Part shown: piece after piece, positions 60,370-64,000 of the stretch
How positions within the stretch are numbered: the stretch's first letter is position 1
Layout of the letters: the number at the start of each line of letters is the position of its first letter
Assembly (NCBI GenBank): GCA_028343855.1
Contig: JAOLZN010000002.1
Coordinates: forward strand, 39,502-103,501
DNA length: 64,000 bases
Direction: 5' to 3'
Source: Candidatus Nitrosopumilus sp.
Lineage (GTDB): Archaea; Thermoproteota; Nitrososphaeria; Nitrososphaerales; Nitrosopumilaceae
Made by a program: the position numbers and the translations under genes
Notes under the pieces: generated by a model
Told to the model about the DNA's origin: nothing
Databases searched by the model: none
What the model saw: the letters and a program-made list of their open reading frames with translations, nothing else

Positions 60370-61163
60370 CTCAATCTGTTAAAATTACTTCTGATATTGA
60401 TTCTGTCCGTTCTGAAATTCGAGATAATAGTATTCGAGTAATTGATGTAAGACGTGAAGGTGATTACAAACAAGATCATATTCCGAATGCAGTAAATTTA
60501 CCATTGGCTACTTTGTTATCTGATGACAGTCCTGAAAATGTTTTGAAACTTGTAAACTCTATGGGCATTGATGATGAGACTCCTGTGGTTGTTTATGATG
60601 ATACTTTTGGTGCATTGGCATCAAGAGTTGCTTGGACATTAGAATGGATTGGCCATTCTAATGTAACGCTACTTGAAACCACTTATAGTAATTGGAAATC
60701 TTTAGGATTGGAAAATGATTCAAAAACTCCTGAAATATCTAATAAAGATCATTCAATGAATTTACAATCTGGTATTTTGGCAACTTCTGATTATTTAGAG
60801 TCTGCAAAAACTCGAGATGATGTAATTTTGATTGATAATAGAGAACGATTAAACTATCTGGAACAACATATACCTGGAGCTATCAGTCTTCCATATCGTA
60901 CACTTGCTAGTAATGATAAAATTCTTCGTTCAAAAGAGGATATGGCAAGATTATTGAATAATCGTGGTATTACTGGGGATTCTGAAATAATTACTTACTG
61001 TGGAAGTGTAGGAACATTATCTGGTTTGGCATATTATGCTCTAAAATCTGCTGGATTGCCTAATGCAAAATTATATGTTCGCTCATTTAAGGAATGGAAA
61101 AATCTTCAAAAACCCACTGTTAAACAAGAAGATGCAAATTATTGGGATTTATCTGCAGAATAA
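60357..61163 (+). CDS. Tandem-rhodanese sulfurtransferase
   Basis: A 268-residue thiosulfate/3-mercaptopyruvate sulfurtransferase-like protein of two rhodanese domains. Domain 1 (about 10-118) keeps the fold (VIDVRREGDYKQDHIPNAVNLP) but its loop reads VVVYDDTFGALASR with Asp81 in place of the catalytic Cys. Domain 2 (about 140-255) has the active TYCGSVGTLSGLAYYAL with Cys215. Loop CGSVGT is like the TST/MST class. The start ATG overlaps the reductase end by 13 bp, so they are co-translated. Confidence 0.92.
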   Translation: MCCLTQSVKITSDIDSVRSEIRDNSIRVIDVRREGDYKQDHIPNAVNLPLATLLSDDSPENVLKLVNSMGIDDETPVVVYDDTFGALASRVAWTLEWIGHSNVTLLETTYSNWKSLGLENDSKTPEISNKDHSMNLQSGILATSDYLESAKTRDDVILIDNRERLNYLEQHIPGAISLPYRTLASNDKILRSKEDMARLLNNRGITGDSEIITYCGSVGTLSGLAYYALKSAGLPNAKLYVRSFKEWKNLQKPTVKQEDANYWDLSAE

Positions 61164-61164
61164 T

Positions 61165-62286
61165 CTATGCTATTTCGTCTCTAAGTTTTTTAGTAATTGT
61201 AACTTCGATATTGTCTAAAACTTCTAACATCTTATCTTTATTGTCGATAATGTAATCTTCTCCTCTGTCGTTTAATCTTATTTTCCATAATCTTATTTCT
61301 CTATGTTCTTCAAAGAAGTTTTCAATCATTTGCTCTCCTGATTTTGTTGGATCAATAAACTCTTCAAAAATTCGAATAGTTTTTTCCACATCACCTTCTT
61401 CAATTGCTTCTTTTGCAGATTGTATAGCTTGACTCATGGCTTTCAAATTTTTAACTGGTTTTGGTAATTTCTTTTTTGTAATTCCAAATAATCCGATTTT
61501 CTCTTTACCTATTTTTTCTGCAATGTTGTCTGCAAGATCATAAATTGGAATTTTACTTAACCCATCACGTTTTTCATTTTGAACAATCAATCCTTTTTCT
61601 AATAATTTCTTTAAAGATAATTCTGCATCTGCTTTATCCAAAAATGTTGTCCATACAATTGCTCCTAATGTGTGATATCCTTGTCTTACTGATTCTAACA
61701 CTACTACTTCTTGAATTCTTTTGAATCCTTCTTCAATTCTTACATTTGCAAAATCTTTATCTCTAATTGATTTTCTAGCATTTTTTACATCAATTTCTAT
61801 AGAGTGTTTTAATGCTTGTAATGATTCTGGTACTTGGTTTAACAATGATAAGAAACATGCTTTGTTGTACCATGCCATACCGTATGTTTTATCTGATTCA
61901 ATTGCTTTGTTAACTGAATCTAAAGCTTGGGCATATTTTTTCTGTTCATAATGAACTAATCCTTTAAGATTCCAAGCTTCTGGATTTGTTACATCCACTT
62001 CTAGTACTTTATCGTATACTTTTAGTGCTTCATTGTGATCATCTAAATGAAATCTTGCATATCCTAATTTCATTAAAACTTCTACGTTGTCTGGTTCAAT
62101 TCTTAATGCTTGTTCAAATACTTCGACAGCATCATCTAGTTTTTCATCTGCCATTAAATTGATGCCTTTTTTAAATAATTTTTTAATATTGTAACTAGGG
62201 TCCACTAAACTAGTTTCTTTAGTAACTACTGGATCGGATTCATCTTTTGATGTATTTTTTGTTTTCTTATTTTTCTTACCAAACAA
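61165..62286 (-). CDS. TPR-repeat protein with C-terminal domain
   Basis: A 373-residue protein. After a charged N-terminus, residues about 37-170 are three to four TPR units (AVEVFEQALRIEPDNVEVLMKLGYARFHLDDHNEALKVYDKVLEVD...), then a region with an HTH-like segment (residues about 215-260) and a helical C-terminus. TPRs mediate protein-protein binding. It has no signal peptide. It diverges from the collagen-like gene by 133 bp, and both may share a regulatory region. Confidence 0.82.
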   Translation of the reverse strand: MFGKKNKKTKNTSKDESDPVVTKETSLVDPSYNIKKLFKKGINLMADEKLDDAVEVFEQALRIEPDNVEVLMKLGYARFHLDDHNEALKVYDKVLEVDVTNPEAWNLKGLVHYEQKKYAQALDSVNKAIESDKTYGMAWYNKACFLSLLNQVPESLQALKHSIEIDVKNARKSIRDKDFANVRIEEGFKRIQEVVVLESVRQGYHTLGAIVWTTFLDKADAELSLKKLLEKGLIVQNEKRDGLSKIPIYDLADNIAEKIGKEKIGLFGITKKKLPKPVKNLKAMSQAIQSAKEAIEEGDVEKTIRIFEEFIDPTKSGEQMIENFFEEHREIRLWKIRLNDRGEDYIIDNKDKMLEVLDNIEVTITKKLRDEIA

Positions 62287-62419
62287 CTTAATCCCTTGCT
62301 AAATTTTGATTTTTATCTAGATAAATACCATCTTAATCGTGCATATTACTAATATTCTGAGGTTTTATTCAGATTCGGCGATCCAAATCCTGAAATACTT
62401 CAAATATTAACAAACGACT

Positions 62420-64000
62420 GTGTCATCTCAGCCACGTATTGAAATTCAAGGGCAGGCACCATTTAAGCAATCTGGTGTTTATGAAGCTCAAATCTCCCTT
62501 ATTGGTGAAAAGCCATCAGATGGAGACATTCGTGCAAAAAACTTTTCTCCAGTATGGAAGGGAACTTTTCATCTTAAAGTAAAAGATGGTATGTTCTCTG
62601 AAATTTTAGGTGATTCCAAAAACCCACTTCCTTCATCTATTGATAATTTGAATACTGTGTGGGTAATTGTAAATGATTTATTTTCATCCGTCTATTCTAT
62701 TTTTGATGTTACATTAAAAAAAACATCCAACACTACGGATATCCCTAAAGATATTCCTGAAACAATTTCTAAAACCCCTAAAACTAAACGTTCTTCAAAA
62801 ACATCTTCAAATTATGATTCTAGTGGAACTGGTGGTGCAAGAGGTGTTCGTGGTCCTACTGGTGACAAAGGAGATGTAGGTGCTACTGGCCCTACTGGTG
62901 ACAAAGGTCAAGCTGGTCCCCTTGGTGACAAAGGAAACAAAGGTCCTGATGGTTTACATGGTGACAAAGGATCTACTGGTGACAAAGGATCTACTGGTGA
63001 CAAAGGTCCCCAAGGTGATAAAGGACTTTCTGGTGACAAAGGCATTACTGGTGACAAAGGCATTACTGGTGACAAAGGAGATAAAGGTGACAAAGGAGTT
63101 ACTGGCCCTCCTGGTGACAAAGGAGAAAAAGGAACAACTGGCCCTACTGGTGACAAAGGATCTACTGGATTAAAAGGTCCAACTGGTCCACTTGGAGAAA
63201 AAGGTCCTACCGGATTACCTGGAGAAAAAGGAATTTCTGGTATTAGGGGAGTCCCTGGAGATAAAGGTGACAAAGGTCCACAAGGATCTACTGGTGACAA
63301 AGGATTAACTGGTCCTGTTGGAATCCCTGGAGGAAAAGGTCCAACTGGCACATCTGGAGTTCAGGGAGAAAAAGGAATTCAAGGTACGCCTGGCCCTATT
63401 GGAGAAAAAGGAACAACTGGCCCTACTGGTGACAAAGGTCCTATTGGTCCACCTGGTCCGCTTGGTTCTAAAGGATTAACTGGTCCTGTTGGTCCACTTG
63501 GTGACAAAGGTCCTATTGGTCCACCTGGTCCACTTGGAGAAAAAGGAAGTAAAGGTCCCGAAGGTCCACTTGGTGACAAAGGTCCACAAGGTCCACAAGG
63601 TCCTGCAGGTTCTAAAGGATTAACTGGTGTCCCTGGACCTCAAGGAGAAAAAGGAGAAAAAGGTCCTCTTGGTCCACTTGGAGAAAAAGGATCTACTGGT
63701 CCATCTGGAATGCCTGGTGACAAAGGTCCACAAGGTCCACAAGGAACTCAAGGTGAACGAGGAACAACTGGCCCATCTGGAGAAAAAGGTCCACAAGGTC
63801 CACAAGGAATTCAAGGTCCACAAGGTGAACGAGGCCCTACTGGCCCTATTGGCTCTATTGGTGAATCTGGTCCTATTGGAGGACAAGGTCCTGTTGGTCC
63901 TGCTGGTCCGAGAGGTCCACCTGGTCCACCTGGAGAAAAAGGTCCATCTGGAGGTATGTCTTCAGAACAAAAAGCAATATTCAAAGAACTTTTAGAAATT
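62420..64000 (+). CDS. Collagen-like Gly-X-Y repeat protein (3' end outside window)
   Basis: A frame absent from the ORF track because it has no stop in the window: GTG at 62420 in frame with the last codon at 64000 (527 residues so far; upstream in-frame stop TAA at 62408). Residues 2-135 are a non-collagen N-terminal domain ([36 protein letters not shown]); from residue 139 (62834) on, about 124 Gly-X-Y triplets run without interruption to about 63949, followed by [17 protein letters not shown]. Triplets are mostly GDK, GEK, GPT, GPQ and GPL, with Lys in Y and Asp/Glu in next X for salt bridges. There is no signal peptide that I can see. Function unknown. Confidence 0.85.
   Translation, partial: MSSQPRIEIQGQAPFKQSGVYEAQISLIGEKPSDGDIRAKNFSPVWKGTFHLKVKDGMFSEILGDSKNPLPSSIDNLNTVWVIVNDLFSSVYSIFDVTLKKTSNTTDIPKDIPETISKTPKTKRSSKTSSNYDSSGTGGARGVRGPTGDKGDVGATGPTGDKGQAGPLGDKGNKGPDGLHGDKGSTGDKGSTGDKGPQGDKGLSGDKGITGDKGITGDKGDKGDKGVTGPPGDKGEKGTTGPTGDKGSTGLKGPTGPLGEKGPTGLPGEKGISGIRGVPGDKGDKGPQGSTGDKGLTGPVGIPGGKGPTGTSGVQGEKGIQGTPGPIGEKGTTGPTGDKGPIGPPGPLGSKGLTGPVGPLGDKGPIGPPGPLGEKGSKGPEGPLGDKGPQGPQGPAGSKGLTGVPGPQGEKGEKGPLGPLGEKGSTGPSGMPGDKGPQGPQGTQGERGTTGPSGEKGPQGPQGIQGPQGERGPTGPIGSIGESGPIGGQGPVGPAGPRGPPGPPGEKGPSGGMSSEQKAIFKELLEI
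62834..63949 (+). repeat. Gly-X-Y collagen-like repeat tract
   Basis: About 1116 bp of triplets GGN-NNN-NNN, with longer imperfect repeats of GGTGACAAAGGTCC and GGTCCACTTGGAGAAAAAGG. This repeated composition also makes false ORFs on other frames and on the minus strand (62880-63173, 62908-63351, 63379-63579, 63620-63886, 63627-63995). Confidence 0.93.

Noticed and set aside
62880-63173. Val/Lys/Leu-rich plus ORF over the collagen tract (also 63627-63995)
   Set aside because: Out-of-frame reading of the Gly-X-Y repeats; amino-acid pattern is an artefact.
62908-63351. Pro-rich minus-strand ORF (GPxSP repeats)
   Set aside because: It is the reverse reading of the Gly-X-Y tract; Gly and Pro codons mirror each other. 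The plus frame from 62420 is the coding one.
62834-63949. CRISPR array
   Set aside because: The repeats are in-frame Gly-X-Y codons of variable sequence with no conserved repeat-spacer structure.

Overview
The window reads as a stretch of chromosome from an AT-rich marine ammonia-oxidising archaeon (Nitrososphaeria/Thaumarchaeota, Nitrosopumilus-like). The basis is a set of archaeal information genes (TBP, Alba, aIF1, Sec61-beta, archaeal-type ProS, type II MetAP, deoxyhypusine synthase, Tsr3, archaeal RNase P RNA), a full set of F420 biosynthesis genes, an archaeosortase of the thaumarchaeal kind, and many short conserved proteins typical of this group. The species call is inference from content and composition; no rRNA or amo genes are present to fix it. 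Genes are tightly packed, several convergent pairs overlap by 4 to 17 bp, many starts are TTG or GTG, and several TATA boxes sit about 26 bp before the start codon, as expected for leaderless mRNAs.

Layout. 1-9988 is a long minus-strand run: truncated Elp3, a Kef-type antiporter, purM, a PAC2 proteasome-chaperone-like protein, a winged-helix-like protein, (a Ca/Na exchanger on plus), a TldE/PmbA-like protein, cofH, cofG and an HtrA-type protease. 10-19.3 kb holds a glycosyltransferase, SRPBCC protein, a small tRNA-binding protein, TBP, a DUF1512 protein coupled to a zinc-ribbon protein, an HD hydrolase, MetAP, tRNA-Pro(TGG), a probable C/D-type sRNA, a large secreted lamin-tail-domain protein and Tsr3. 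19.3-22.6 kb has a big substrate-binding lipoprotein-like ABC protein and the only sizeable gene-poor patch (about 0.88 kb), which carries three microproteins including a C2H2 zinc finger. 22.6-31 kb has a PD-(D/E)XK-like protein, DUF2070, Sec61-beta, ZNRD2-like protein, aIF1, a CPBP protease, cofC-cofD, a tail-rich membrane protein and RNase P RNA.

31-44 kb includes a geranylgeranyl reductase, a beta-hydroxyacid dehydrogenase, two zinc-finger proteins, a DsbA-like thiol oxidoreductase directly abutting a CSCG membrane protein, an archaeosortase homologue whose nucleophile position reads Ser, DinB, a methyltransferase, a PEPT-repeat Alba protein, LysE, a second PAC2 protein, deoxyhypusine synthase and inositol-1-phosphate synthase. 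44-54.7 kb has SMC, an orphan OppF-type ATPase, an ergothioneine pair (EgtD/EgtB), ProS, a SerB-like HAD phosphatase and CofE. 54.7-61.2 kb is sulfur/redox rich: TusA, thioredoxin reductase, Thi4, a siroheme sulfite/nitrite reductase and a tandem rhodanese. The window ends in a TPR protein and a divergently transcribed, unfinished collagen-like protein with about 124 uninterrupted Gly-X-Y triplets.

Themes. All five F420-0/F420 synthesis genes (cofG,H,C,D,E) are present but split over three loci. Redox and thiol chemistry recurs (F420, ergothioneine, Trx reductase, DsbA, rhodanese, TusA, sulfite reductase, Thi4). Both PAC2 proteins end in a hydrophobic-Tyr-X tail, the proteasome-docking motif. 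The best leads for something undescribed are the collagen-like protein, the Ser-type archaeosortase, the DsbA-CSCG membrane pair, the Alba fusion, and two structured intergenic elements.
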